Positions 24,962 through 36,200 of a stretch of 64,000 nt of DNA are shown here, one piece after another. Position 1 is the stretch's first letter. Each line of letters starts with the position of its first letter. Below the pieces are notes generated by a model. That model was not told where the DNA came from. It ran no database searches and saw only the letters and a program-made list of their open reading frames with translations. A program made the translations under genes and the position numbers. Source of the DNA: Allodiplogaster sudhausi (taxonomy: Eukaryota; Nematoda; Chromadorea; Rhabditida; Diplogasteridae); the NCBI GenBank assembly GCA_945643635.1, contig CALZFC010000130.1, forward strand, positions 255,001 through 319,000. Reading direction: 5' to 3'.

Positions 24962-26048
24962 GTCTCTCTTAGTCCCTCTCTCAATGACTCGCTTTCTCTT
25001 TCTCTCCCTTACTCACTCTCTATTAGTCCTCTCTCTCTCTCTCTCTCTCTCTCCGTCACCCGTCCACTCTCTCATTCATATCTCTCGTTGCCGCTTCTGT
25101 GGTGAAGCACAAAACCCATGTTTCTGGGATCGAGGCAACTTCCCGGAAGTCTGTTCTGCAGTCTGATTTGCCGTTGCAAAGGTGTAGAAGGTTCATGCAT
25201 CACGCCATTCAGAGTAGAACACGAAAGTCACAGAGAACAAGACAGATTGTATCCTGTCTCTCCCTTTCTGCAAAAAAGAGTGAAAGTAGTACATATGTAT
25301 AAAGAATAATTTGATATGAATAGAAAGGACAATATAATTTTAATTATCGAGTTGTGCAGGAATTTTTATTCATAAAAGTTTTTGTTTTTTTGAAATAGAT
25401 AACCTTTCAAATATTTCAACTAATTCGGCTGTGAAATAGAAATTTTTAACTAAGATAAAAGAATGGTCATTTGCTGTCGCTGTTTTTATGATGCTTACTA
25501 GAACAGAGATTCCAAACTAGTCAGTCAATCAACGCATGCCCCACCAAGATGTCGAGGCAGTACAGAAGACAATGTCTTTATGCATGCAGATTTATGGAGT
25601 GAGAAAGTATGAGAGAGGCGGAGAGATAGACAGAGATAGAGAGAGAGAGAGAAAAGAGAGAGAACGAGAGATGGTGAGAGAGATAGAAAGAAAAATAAGT
25701 AAGAAAAAAGTAGAAGAAAAAAGAAACTGTGAACTCCCGGGTGGCACATCTCGATGGGGCTCCCTCTCTCCTTCTGAGTTGGCATCGAAAGGCCAAGTAG
25801 AGAGTTGCGTAAACGAAGAGTGAAGGCGCGAGTTGGCAACTTCATCTTTCTTTCTTCTCTCTTTCATCGTTCACCCAACACCACAGCTATGCATGTATTA
25901 TGAGCCTCCTCTCAATTTTATGACGATTAAATTTATTGCATTTCAATATATAATATTCGTAACGCGTTTCATCTTTTAACGTAGTTGTGTGATGTTGCAA
26001 AAATATATAATGATCAGTTGTATGTCCGTCTAGCGGCTTGCCTACACA

Positions 26049-26091
<43 letters not shown>

Positions 26092-26472
26092 AGAGCGAAA
26101 GTAAGAGAAACAGAGAGAGAGAGAGTAAGAGAGAGAGAGAGAGAGACAGAGTTAGAGAGTTAGAAAGACAGGGGAAAAGAAATGAAGACGGGTGTTGCCG
26201 CATTAAACCTTCGCAATTTTGACATTGGAACATCTCTTCTTCTATTCAATGTATTTTCTCAATGTATGGCTATAGAATTTCAGAAAAAGTTACGAGAGAA
26301 TGAAAAATGCGGAGCATACTTACATTAACCGGCATTATTTAATCTTTTTACGTCTATAAATATGTTGTTTTCGCCGTTTACATGCGAGCCCGGAAGGAGG
26401 TTCAAGCGTGAATGTGAAGAGAGTTCGGTTAGGGGCAGACGCGACTTGGCAATTCCCATGTGATGCACTTGA
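24372..26472 (-). CDS. Tentative six-exon gene of unknown function (5' end not identified)
   Basis: A phase-consistent chain can be drawn on the minus strand: 26472-26382, 25845-25735, 25575-25534, 25162-25060, 24894-24819, 24428-24372. It sums to 480 nt and ends in TAG. Fragments include GNCQVASAPNRTLFTFTLE, SSFTQLSTWPFDANSEG, NIVFCTASTSWWGMHCRTDF, IPETWVLCFTTEAATRD and IIKDRVGFPVVMLQSS. Four or five cysteines and an N-x-T site would suit an extracellular protein. No start codon or signal peptide was found. Everything between the segments is GA microsatellite or AT-rich sequence. The second and third exons loosely recall the DEG/ENaC ectodomain pattern with a Pro-Gly turn, but no second membrane segment follows. 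I do not recognise the family. The chain may contain false exons. Confidence 0.3.
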
Positions 26473-26882
26473 CTGGTGCGCGACCGGAGAGATGGAGTGA
26501 GAGCGGGAGAGAAGGAGAGCGAGAGAAAGGGGAAGCGAGAAAGAGGGAGAGAGAGAGAGAGAGAGAAGAGAGGGAAGAGAGAGAAGAGAGAGAAGAGAGG
26601 AGAAAGAGAGGGAGAGAGAGAGATGGAGAGAAAGAGAAGAAAGAGGGAGATGACTGAGAGGGAAAAAGAGATAGCGAAGAGCAAAAGAAGAGAGATGGCT
26701 GTAAGGGTTGCGGATATGGTTCAAAGGCAAATAAAGTGGAAAAAAGCTTGGTTCATTTTTAAGGCAAAAAAATGGTTATAAAGTGGAAAAGAGAAGAGGA
26801 CGAGAGTGGCAGAGCAGTAGGCTTCAAAAGGAGAGAGTAAAAAAGGGAATAGAATGAGATGAGAGAGGGCGAGAGAGAAACC

Positions 26883-26936
<54 letters not shown>

Positions 26937-26940
26937 AGGG
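24440..26940. repeat. Cluster of GA and CT microsatellites
   Basis: GA arrays near 24450-24545, 24655-24790, 25610-25700, 26050-26160, 26500-26660 and 26850-26933; CT near 24924-25060. They explain all the long Arg-Glu and Ser-Leu open frames of this stretch. Confidence 0.9.
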
Positions 26941-27245
26941 AACGAGCGAGAAAGCGGGAAGCGCGATGCGTGACAGGATAAGAGAAGCTGTCACTTATAT
27001 TCCTAGGAATTGCGACTTTTGAAAGGGCGACACTTCTTTTTTTTTGCAGTTGAAGAGACATTTTGTGGCCGCTCACTATTTGTTATCGAACTGTATTCCG
27101 AACTATTATTGCCGCTATAACTTTTTCTGAAGATATATACATAAATACAAATAAGAAAATACTTAAAGTCTCATAATTTGAATGCTTCTTGGACGTATGA
27201 GATCATGAAGCGTCGGTACTCCACAACGAGAATGAAGAAGCTGCG

Positions 27246-30200
27246 ATGACAGCAACACTCTGGACGCACTTTTTGCTCATTGTCGCAGGTTAGCGTGCCA
27301 GAAGCCTCTTGCTCTGCCTCATTCACCCCTCGCCGCTTCTCTCTCCCTCTCTCTTTCTCTCTCTCTCTCTTTTCTCTTCTCTCTCTCCATCTCTTTCTCT
27401 TTCCCTCTACTCTCTCTTTCTCTCTTTCTCTCGCTAGCTCTCGCTCTCCTTTCTCTCTCCCCCTTTACGCTCTCCCACTCTCAATTGCAGTTTCCTGCCT
27501 GGCCACATCTAGAAGATCTTATGCACCGCCTCCTCTTCATCCCTCCAACACGACGTGCCCATGCGATGAAGCGAATCTGAAACCGTGCACAGTGACGGCG
27601 CTTCTCACGCCGGTTCTCTTCTCTCTTTCTCTCTCCGTCTCCAACCTTTCCACCCTCTTTCTATCTCTCTCAGATTCGCTGTCTCTCTCATCTCTTTGTC
27701 TCTCTCTCTCCGCTCTCTCAAACTCTCCCCATTGTTTTTGCAGGTTCATCAACGTCGCATACGAAGTCGCAGCGAGAAGCTCCTTGAGCTAGAGCTCCGT
27801 CTCAGAATCAACGATGGTTAGGATATAAATAATATCCTTTCAAAAGCTTAATATTATTATGAGTTATTGCAACGAATATAAGATGTACTCATTAGGCAGA
27901 GTGTAATGATATCCGTTTAACTTTGGGACAAAAACTTCTAGATCAGTTGATAAGTACTTTAATCAGTGTGCGAAATCCCGCCCTTGTTCATCTTGTATCG
28001 ATCGATTAAAGGGCTTTGACTCGCTGACTCGGTTGTTTCCACTTCACAATGACATGTAGTTTAACTCGTCGAAGAACAAGAACAGATTTATCACTTCCAA
28101 ATCGTCGAGATCAGTCCAGAATTAATATCTATACGTCAAAGTAACAGAACTAGAATCTAGATTCTATTCTAAGACCTGAAGCTGAAAAGATGGAGGAGGA
28201 TATGGATTGTAATAAAGAAAGAAAGAATAAGTAATAAAGAAAGAAAACCTGAAATGAGGAATGGAAAGAAACAAAGAAAGAGAAAAAGGGAAGAGAAAGA
28301 GGACTACAACCGGACCCTTAACCCTTAAACAACGGTAGAAGCCGTTACGAGGTTGCGGGAGGACCGGAACAACAACAAGCGGCGTAAGCGAGAAAGGTTG
28401 AGAGACAAGAGAAGAGGAAGACCTGTCCTCGCGGATCAGAGACAGGCAAGAGGATCGCCGCCCACAGCTGCCACGTCTCACTCTCCGCACTTTCAGCGGA
28501 GACCTAGAAGACTACGAGACCTTTATGGTAGACTTCAAGGAGACAATTGACAGCAGAGACGACCTCTCTAACTACGACAAGATGCAGTACCTGAAGATGT
28601 CTCTCACGGGAAAGGCTCTCAACATGCTCGACGGACTTTCGCTAAGTGGTCACGATTACCACTACGCCATCCAGTTCTTCGACCGCAGATATGGTGTGAA
28701 TAACCTAGCTCTTCCCACTCTTCATGCAGAGCTAGAGGCGATTCCTCCTGGCGCACACACACTGGACAAGCAGAGCGAAGTCCTGAGCAAGATTCATGCC
28801 ATCATCAGGAAGCTGAACCGCGTCACGAAGACAGTTCAGACGGACGCATATCTGCAGATGAAGATCCTTGAGAAGTTCTCTAACAAGACACAAGACGAGA
28901 TCATTCGATGGCAGCTCGAGCACCGTGATGAGAATGGAGTCCTCACCAATCCCACCACAGGACTTTTACTCTTCAAGATCACTGAGATCATCAAGAATGA
29001 AGAGTACGCCACCGCGATGAAGAATTCTTTGAGTGCATCCCGGAATGCACGACAAGGCCACTCCCAGCAGTCGTTCAGAGAAAGCGACTCATCTGAAGAG
29101 AATCGGCATTCCCAGCAATCGTCGTTTAGAAGTAACAGCGACAACCAGCGGAACAGCTCCCGCCCTCACTCCTTCCAACAACGACAGTACCAGTCGCGAC
29201 CAGTAGAAAGGAATCTGCAGGCGCAAGAGAACAACGACGATTGTGTATTCTGCGAGAAACACAAGTCGTCAAGAAGATGCAGAGCTTTCCCTTCTGTCGA
29301 CGAGAGGATGAAGGTGGCAACCGAGAAGGGTCTCTGCTTTCGATGCCTCCAGAGAGGCCACAGAGCCGAGTTCTGCAAGGAGTTCTGCCCCAGATGCAAG
29401 AAGAAGCACCACGAGGCACTCTGCACACAGCAGCATTCTACACACCCAGGAAGAGACGAAGGATTCCAGAATGAGTCCGTCTCTGTCATCTCTTCGTCAA
29501 TCCCGCTCTGTCTTGCATCTGAGGATAGCAAGCACAACACTCCCTTAACTGCAGTTGTCCCATTGACCGTGAACAACTTGGAGCAGCAGATTCGAGTGAT
29601 GCTGGATACTGGCGCCAGCATATCGATCGTCTCGGAAGAGTTCGCACGACAAGACGGCCTCCACTCAGTTGGCAATAAGGAGTTGTCCATTCAAGGAGTT
29701 GGCGGCCAGAGCACCGGGAAGAAGAAACACGATATTGTTCTTCTCTCTCTGAAGATGCTGGATGGCAAGCACATGACCATTCCAGCATATGTATTCCCGA
29801 GCGATCTTCCTTCAGTACCGAGCACGAAGTTGGACCAGAAGGATTTCAACTTCATTAGGAAGCAGAAGATCTTCCTTGCGGAGCGAGTTGCGAAGGGAAG
29901 CAAACCACTCTCCCCACCAGATGCAATTCTAAGTGCCAGGGTGAGTCTGGACATCCTCGAATTCCAGCCTCCGGATACCCTGCCCAGCGGCCTCCGACTA
30001 CTCCACAGTAAGTTTGGACGACTCATTGCTGGCCCGACGAGCCAGCCGGTGGAGGATAGCCTCGTCCCCACCCTTCATGTCTCCTCTAAGAAGGATGACC
30101 CACGCGGATCCCCTACTCAGCCTCTACCTGCGAAGACGGATACCGACAGATGTGTCTTTTGCAGAAAGCACACAAGGTCCCACGAATGCCGCAGCATTCC

Positions 30201-33200
30201 ATCCATCAAAGAGAGGACGAAGTTGGCCAGAGAGCAGAAGTTGTGTTTCAAGTGCCTTCAGGAAGGCCACACTGCAAAGGTCTGCAAGCAGACGTGTCCC
30301 AGTTGTAAGAAGGGACATCACGAAGCTCTCTGCAAGAGATCGAAGAGTCGCTTTTCTGGCAGTCTCCGGCAAGTTGTCAATATCGCGAGCTCGAAGACAA
30401 CTCAAAACTGCACCCAAGAGGGTTCACTGCCATCGCGATCGACCTTCCGCCCACTTCGCAGCAGCAGCAGCAGAGTTGCCACTCTTCCCGTTCTCACCGA
30501 CGCTCGTTCCCTCTCACTGGACTCGGGCCTGGACCGGCAAAACGGACAGGACATCGGAAGAAGGAAGCAGCCAACTCGGAAGGCGAAGTACAGGAACTCC
30601 AATGGGTTGCACAAGTCTTTCTCGGGCGCCCCGCAGCGTCACAAGGCCGTTGCCTGTGATGACTGCCAGATCTGCTGAGAATGTGCATACTGTATCAACC
30701 GTACTCATCGCTACTATCATGTGCTGTCCTCGATATTTCTTCCACTATTGATGTTTCCTGATGTTGCAACTCACTCTTCGGATCTCTCTCTTTTCACTCC
30801 TCATCTCAATCTTATTGACCCGGCGATGTATGCCTGAACCCGAGCCTAACCTTGCAAGGAAACTTCATTCCCCGACTATGCCACTCACGCAGAAGCAACC
30901 TACGAGGACAACCAGTACAGCCTTTCCCTGTCCCCACTTTCTCCTCGCTGTTGTTTTTCTTTTTGTGCGGCCCAGTGTTCGCACGAGTGCGAATGACTCT
31001 GATATTTATTGTCGCGCAATTGCGCTTCATCTTGTCAATTAGAATTCCCCGCCAAATATCCATTCTTAAACCATTTCAATGTTTAGAAGATGGCCCTGCC
31101 GTGATCTGAATGACAGGGCCAAGCAAAGGGGGTTCTTCTAAATGACTCTGACTCCTTTAATAAAGCTTTGTATGGAATCCAACTCAAGTAAATAAACAAA
31201 TTTATTACAAGAAATTAATACATAAACCTTGATTGATTGGAGGATTACGAGGTGGCTATCTTAGCTAGATGACGTATCGATTGATTGGATGAGAGCGAGG
31301 AAGAGATGAGTGAGAGAGATGATCTCGGAGGAATGTGGTTGGATGAGAAGAATGAGTGGTGGAGAGATAGAAAGAAGGGAAGTTCGTGTGAGAAGAAAGA
31401 GAAGAGATGGAGGTGTGGAGGTGGACCACCACGGAGGCGCTAAGCTTGGTCGCCAAACCCTTAAAGAACGGTAGAAAGCCGTCAGAGGGGCGGGATGGAC
31501 TTACACGCAAGCATGACAACGACGCCGAGAGTGAAAGTGGATAGAGTAGGAGAAAGAGAGAGAAAGTAGAGAGAGAAAGCAAGTTGAAGAAACAAGCAAC
31601 GAGAAGCATATGAAGAATCATGACGAAATAGCATTATAACATATATGACATCAACATATGCTCAACTGGCACAAATGCCAGCAACCGCATGATAAGGATG
31701 GCCAACGGCCCATATCAATACATGATAATAATCCAGGAAGAGTTACAGCAACTCTTCTAATCATGACATAACACACAAATAATAAGAAGAAAATGTAGAG
31801 GCCCTGCCGGCCGGGATGTTTTACCTTCCTGGTAAGCGACTTCCTTCGTCCGTGTCCCTTCATGGTCGGCTTGCCAAAGTCGTTGGAGGAGGAGAAAGGG
31901 ACATCGCTGACGGGAGTCTTGGACGCGGAGTGATCGACAACTCGCCAGTAGTCATGGTATGTGTGGCGTGTCGATCGCGGTGGCCGTCCACGGGCTCGGC
32001 TCTTGATCCGGCCGGGAATGCGGGCCTTGCTGCTGCTGCTCTTGTTGTCTTTTGACGAAGAGATGAGCGAGTGGACGACCGAGATGGACGCAGTCGGAGA
32101 GTCTTTTTCTCCGTGGTCTCTCGTCGTCATCAGTTGTCGATTCTCTGCGGGCTTAGGCTTGATCTGCGGCCGCTGGATGGTCTGCTGGGAAGTCCGGTTG
32201 TGAGAGCAGTCATTGTCGCAGTGCGGAAGAGAGCGAGGAGGGACACTGGGATCCTTCTCCTTCCGGTTGACTCTTGACTGCTGCTCTTCTGTGGGCCGGG
32301 ATGTCGTCTTCGGCTTCTGCTGGAATGGTTGTAAGGGAGGCTGGTAGTGAGAAGAGTCATCGCTGCTCCTTAGTGATGACTGCTGGTTGTCTCTGTGCCG
32401 GGATGGATGCTTCGGCTTCTGCTGCTGGAGGGGATACGGTGGATGCTGGGAGTGGGTGTAGTCGTCGATCTTCTTGAAAGACGACTGGGGTTCCGCAGGC
32501 CAAGACTGCTGCTGTGGCTTCTGCCGGAAGAGTTGCCGGTGTTGAGTGTGACCGGGCTTGGGTGCTTCCTCGCTGGGTAAGCTCTCATTTGCATCCTGTG
32601 CGGTCGCTGCTGTCGGTGCAGCTGCAGGAATGCGCTCTTCTCCGTTGGTGCATCCGTGATCCTTGTCCAGTGCGGATGCCCTCAGTGAATCGATCACTAG
32701 GGCCTCTCTTGATGGGTGGTGCACTTGTCGATGTGCTGCTCCACTTGCTCCGTGTTGATTCCCTTGCTCGGCCGCCACTTCTCCGGCTGGTGGTCGTCGA
32801 TTCCGCCACTGATCCAGCCGGTGGTCGGTCGATGCTGCTCCACAAGGGTCTGCTTGACTCAGTCGAGTCCTCGGTTGCGACTCGCGCGCAGCTGCTATGG
32901 TCGGTGGTTGATGCAGACGCAGTTGTGCTGCTCCACGCGGGCTTGCTTGACTCCGGAGAGTCCTCGGTTGCGGCTCCTCTGCCGCTTCTCTGGCCGGTGG
33001 TTGATGCAGGTGCAGTTGTGCTGCTCCACGCGGGCTTGCTTGACTCCGGAGAGTCCTCGGTTGCGGCTCCTCTGCCGCTTCTCTGGCCGGTGGTTGATGC
33101 AGGTGCAGTGGCTCTGCTCCACTCGGCCTTAGTTGCGTCCTCCGTGGTCGTTGCTGCTCGATCCGCTCTCTTCTCCACTCCAGATCATCCTCCGATTCCT

Positions 33201-36200
33201 CTTGGAGTCGGTGGCGAGAGGCGAGTGCTTCTTGCAGAGTCCTCATCGATCTGTGTGGAGCTGTCGGCGGATTCCTTCTCTCTTCCCTCCTCTCCGGTCG
33301 TTGGTGCAGAGCACCACTCGCTTCTTGCTGCGGGTACGGTAGTCGTCGCGCCACTCTCTCATCTGCCAAAGATCCGGCCACTCTTGTGGGTAGGAGTCGT
33401 ACGGCGGGAGATGGAGATGGCGATCTGTACGTGGGCGGAGGAGGGTATAAGAGAGCGGTCTTCTTCAATCTCTTCTCTTCATCTTCTTCTTCCTCTGTGT
33501 CGTCATCGTCAGTGACGACTGGCTGCTGCTTCGGTGGAGGAGGAAACAATAGAGCGGCTTTCCTTAGCCATTGCTCTTCATCTTCGATGTCGTCATCCTC
33601 TCCTTTGCAGCTCTCGGGCTCTTCCACCTTCTCGGGGTTGGGGAAGTTGGTCAGGCACTCGGGCCTATTCATCATCAGGCTCACGGTCCTGGTCCTCATT
33701 AGGCACTCGGGCCTTTTCTTCAGGCTCTCGGGCCTGGTCCTCTGGCACTCGGGCCTATTCATCAGGCTCTCGGGCCTGGTCCTCTGGCTCTCGGGCCTGG
33801 TCCTCAGGTCTCGGGCCTGGTCCTCAGGCTCTCGGGCCTGGTCCTCAGTTACTCGGGCCTTATCTGCTCCTCTCCTCTCGAGTAGTCGGTTGTCTTGGGC
33901 TGGACGCGCTCGTCTGCGCGTGAGTTGTCGGTGCCGGTGAGATGGACGCGCTCGCATTCGCGCGAGTCGTCGGTGGTGGTGGGTTGGACATGCTCGCCTG
34001 CCAGTTCCATGTCCGGGTGTCGATGAAGCCGACGCACCATGTTTAGAAGTCCCGCCCTTGTTCATCTTGTATCGATCGATTAAAGGGCTTTGACTCGCTG
34101 ACTCGGTTGTTTCCACTTCACAATGACATGTAGTTTAACTCGTCGAAGAACAAGAACAGATTTATCACTTCCAAATCGTCGAGATCAGTCCAGAATTAAT
34201 ATCTATACGTCAAAGTAACAGAACTAGAATCTAGATTCTATTCTAAGACCTGAAGCTGAAAAGATGGAGGAGGATATGGATTGTAATAAAGAAAGAAAGA
34301 ATAAGTAATAAAGAAAGAAAACCTGAAATGAGGAATGGAAAGAAACAAAGAAAGAGAAAAAGGGAAGAGAAAGAGGACTACAACCGGACCCTTGCCGTTG
34401 TAGTCGAAAGAGAAGAGAGAGAGAGAAGCGGAATCGGTGGCAGCCAAGCGCACGATCCGCGAGCCACTTGTGCTGCCGGTCTTTGACCCTTAAAAACGGT
34501 AGAAGCCGTTACGAGGTTGCGGGAGGACCGGAACAACAACAAGCGGAGTAAGCGAGAAAGGTTGAGAGACAAGAGAAGACTTGAGGAAGAGAAGACTCGA
34601 AGGAGTGAAGAGAAAGAAAGGAAAGACCGAGAAGCGATAAGTAATGACAAAACATAATTAATAAACGTGACAATCAACTGGGTTTCTGAGCCTCTGAAAA
34701 GGACTAAAGGGGACAGGGAAAGGATGCTAAAAGGTCTGAGAGGGAATATACCTGAAATAAGAAGGAGTTATGGCATAACAAATAATAATTCGAGGAGACA
34801 ACGAAGAAAAGCACCGACGCGGGAGAAAGGAAACGGAGAAATAAATCAGACACTTGAAGCGACCAAGCAAAAAGACGCGGGTACGCAACGCGTACCGCAA
34901 CGCTTGAAATGGTTTAAGAATGGATATTTGGCGGGGAATTCTAATTGACAAGATGAAGCGCAATTGCGCGACAATAAATATCAGAGTCATTCGCACTCGT
35001 GCGAACAATCAGCATAAAACAGCACTCCGCAACATGTAAACAGTTGAATGCTGGCAGCGAAAAGGAAGTCGAGCAAAAAAAAAACAGTAATTAATTGCCA
35101 GCCTCACTGGACGCATCGGCCATCGTGCTGCCACGCGCCTTCCCCGCCGCCGGCTACCGTATCCTGGACGCAAGTAACCACACCATACTTGGCTACGATA
35201 CTTTTGGGCTGGATGGTGGCTACGCTAGCCATGAAGAGCTCGAGCTGCCGCATCGCATCGCAAATCTATCGCATCGTCATAGACTCGTGAGCGTGTTTGT
35301 TAATTATTTAGTTTTTATTTAGTTGCAAAATTCACTCCAGCATGTTTTTGTTTACGTTATTATTTAACGACTAAAGTAGCATAATAATCTTTTGATAGCG
35401 CCGTAAGCGTCTTCCGGTAATGCCGTTGCTGCTCTGGCTGTCCGCGCACGATCTCGAGAATGTCACGAGAGTTACCATCGAGGTACTCTCTGATACTCTG
35501 ACTCTCTGCCGTTCTCTCTCTCTATCTCTCTTTCTCTCTTTCTCTCTCCATCTCTCGTTCTCTCTCTCAAATCAGAAAAAGATGTGCCCTTGAGGTGTCA
35601 TCTGTCGGCTACGTCGGCTGCGCCTCTCCCCTGCTCATCCGCCCGATGGCGCGTGCAAGCGTTCGCTTAGGTGCACGGCGCGACTCGCAGACAGGCAGCA
35701 ATGAAGTCGAGCACGTCATGACGTCATCAGGTATCTAATTAAATTTAATTATTTTTCTTCTTATGAGATTCTAGTTCTTTTGTGCATCCATCTCAGTTTA
35801 TCCCACTCTTTCTTCTCATTGTCAGAGTTTGCTCTCATTTTCAGACCAATAAATGTAGCGGCAACAAATGTATGCATTTAGTAAACGTGACCAGCAACGC
35901 CAATGACGCCAATGATGCCCCTGCGAATCGTACGTCATTTACACTCGATGACGTCATCATCGCACGCGACGCGTCGTCACGAACCGCGACGCGTCTGCCG
36001 CCAGGCGTACGGTGCGACTCGCGACTCACCGCTCACTCGAGCCATCTGGTGCACGCGGACAGCGAGGGTGTCGTGGACGTCAAGTTCATTGTAAGAAGAA
36101 CGATAATATAAATTATGGTTTGAAATTCCCGCCATTTCCTCGAAGTTATTTTTTTCTCTGGAAATTCTTTAGCTGAATCCACCGGCAATTGCATTCGGCG

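Larger units (their letters stand above)
30679..31650. other. Non-coding interior of the LTR element, with a second LTR-like block
   Basis: After gag comes about 300 bp without coding signal, then a 104-bp arm of an inverted repeat (30976-31079). From 31080 a block starting TGTTTAGAAG has the same composition and order as the element LTR. It includes an AATAAA signal near 31160 and a version of the ACGGTAGAAGCCGT motif near 31463-31485. It looks like a diverged LTR. Confidence 0.5.
27967..35007. mobile_element. BEL/Pao-type LTR retroelement, defective or non-autonomous, inserted in a kinase-gene intron
   Basis: The insert runs from TGTGCGAAATCCCG (27967) to GTGCGAACA (35007). It starts with TG, ends with CA, and is flanked by the 5-bp direct repeat ATCAG (27962-27966 and 35008-35012). 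A long direct repeat (27976-28412 and 34050-34580) is near identical apart from about 100 bp present only in the right copy (about 34394-34490). The interior has a gag-protease frame on the + strand (28525-30678), a spacer containing a second LTR-like block (31080-31625), and a long minus-strand frame (34065-31651). There is no reverse transcriptase, RNase H or integrase sequence. The left repeat runs straight into gag with no usual leader, so the left side appears deleted or the element is a composite. It lies entirely within the intron between 27816 and 35102. Confidence 0.85.

Noticed and set aside
25060..25200. Apparent LDL-receptor class A motif (CNGKSDC followed by DFRE) on the minus strand
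   Set aside because: Only two cysteines of six, and the acidic calcium site is incomplete; the upstream residues fall on the intron side of the chosen acceptor.
27180..27285. Minus-strand frame MSKKCVQSVAVIAASSF that looks like a signal peptide
   Set aside because: It is antisense to the signal-peptide exon of the kinase-like gene, ends in a stop after 25 residues and joins nothing in phase.
30014..30751. 245-residue + frame overlapping the gag-protease ORF
   Set aside because: Overlaps the zinc-finger part of gag in another frame with no motif; a shadow of a GC-rich coding sequence.
32514..33515. 333-residue + frame within the LTR element
   Set aside because: Complement of the tandem repeats in the longer minus-strand ORF; Leu/Ser-rich with no features of its own.
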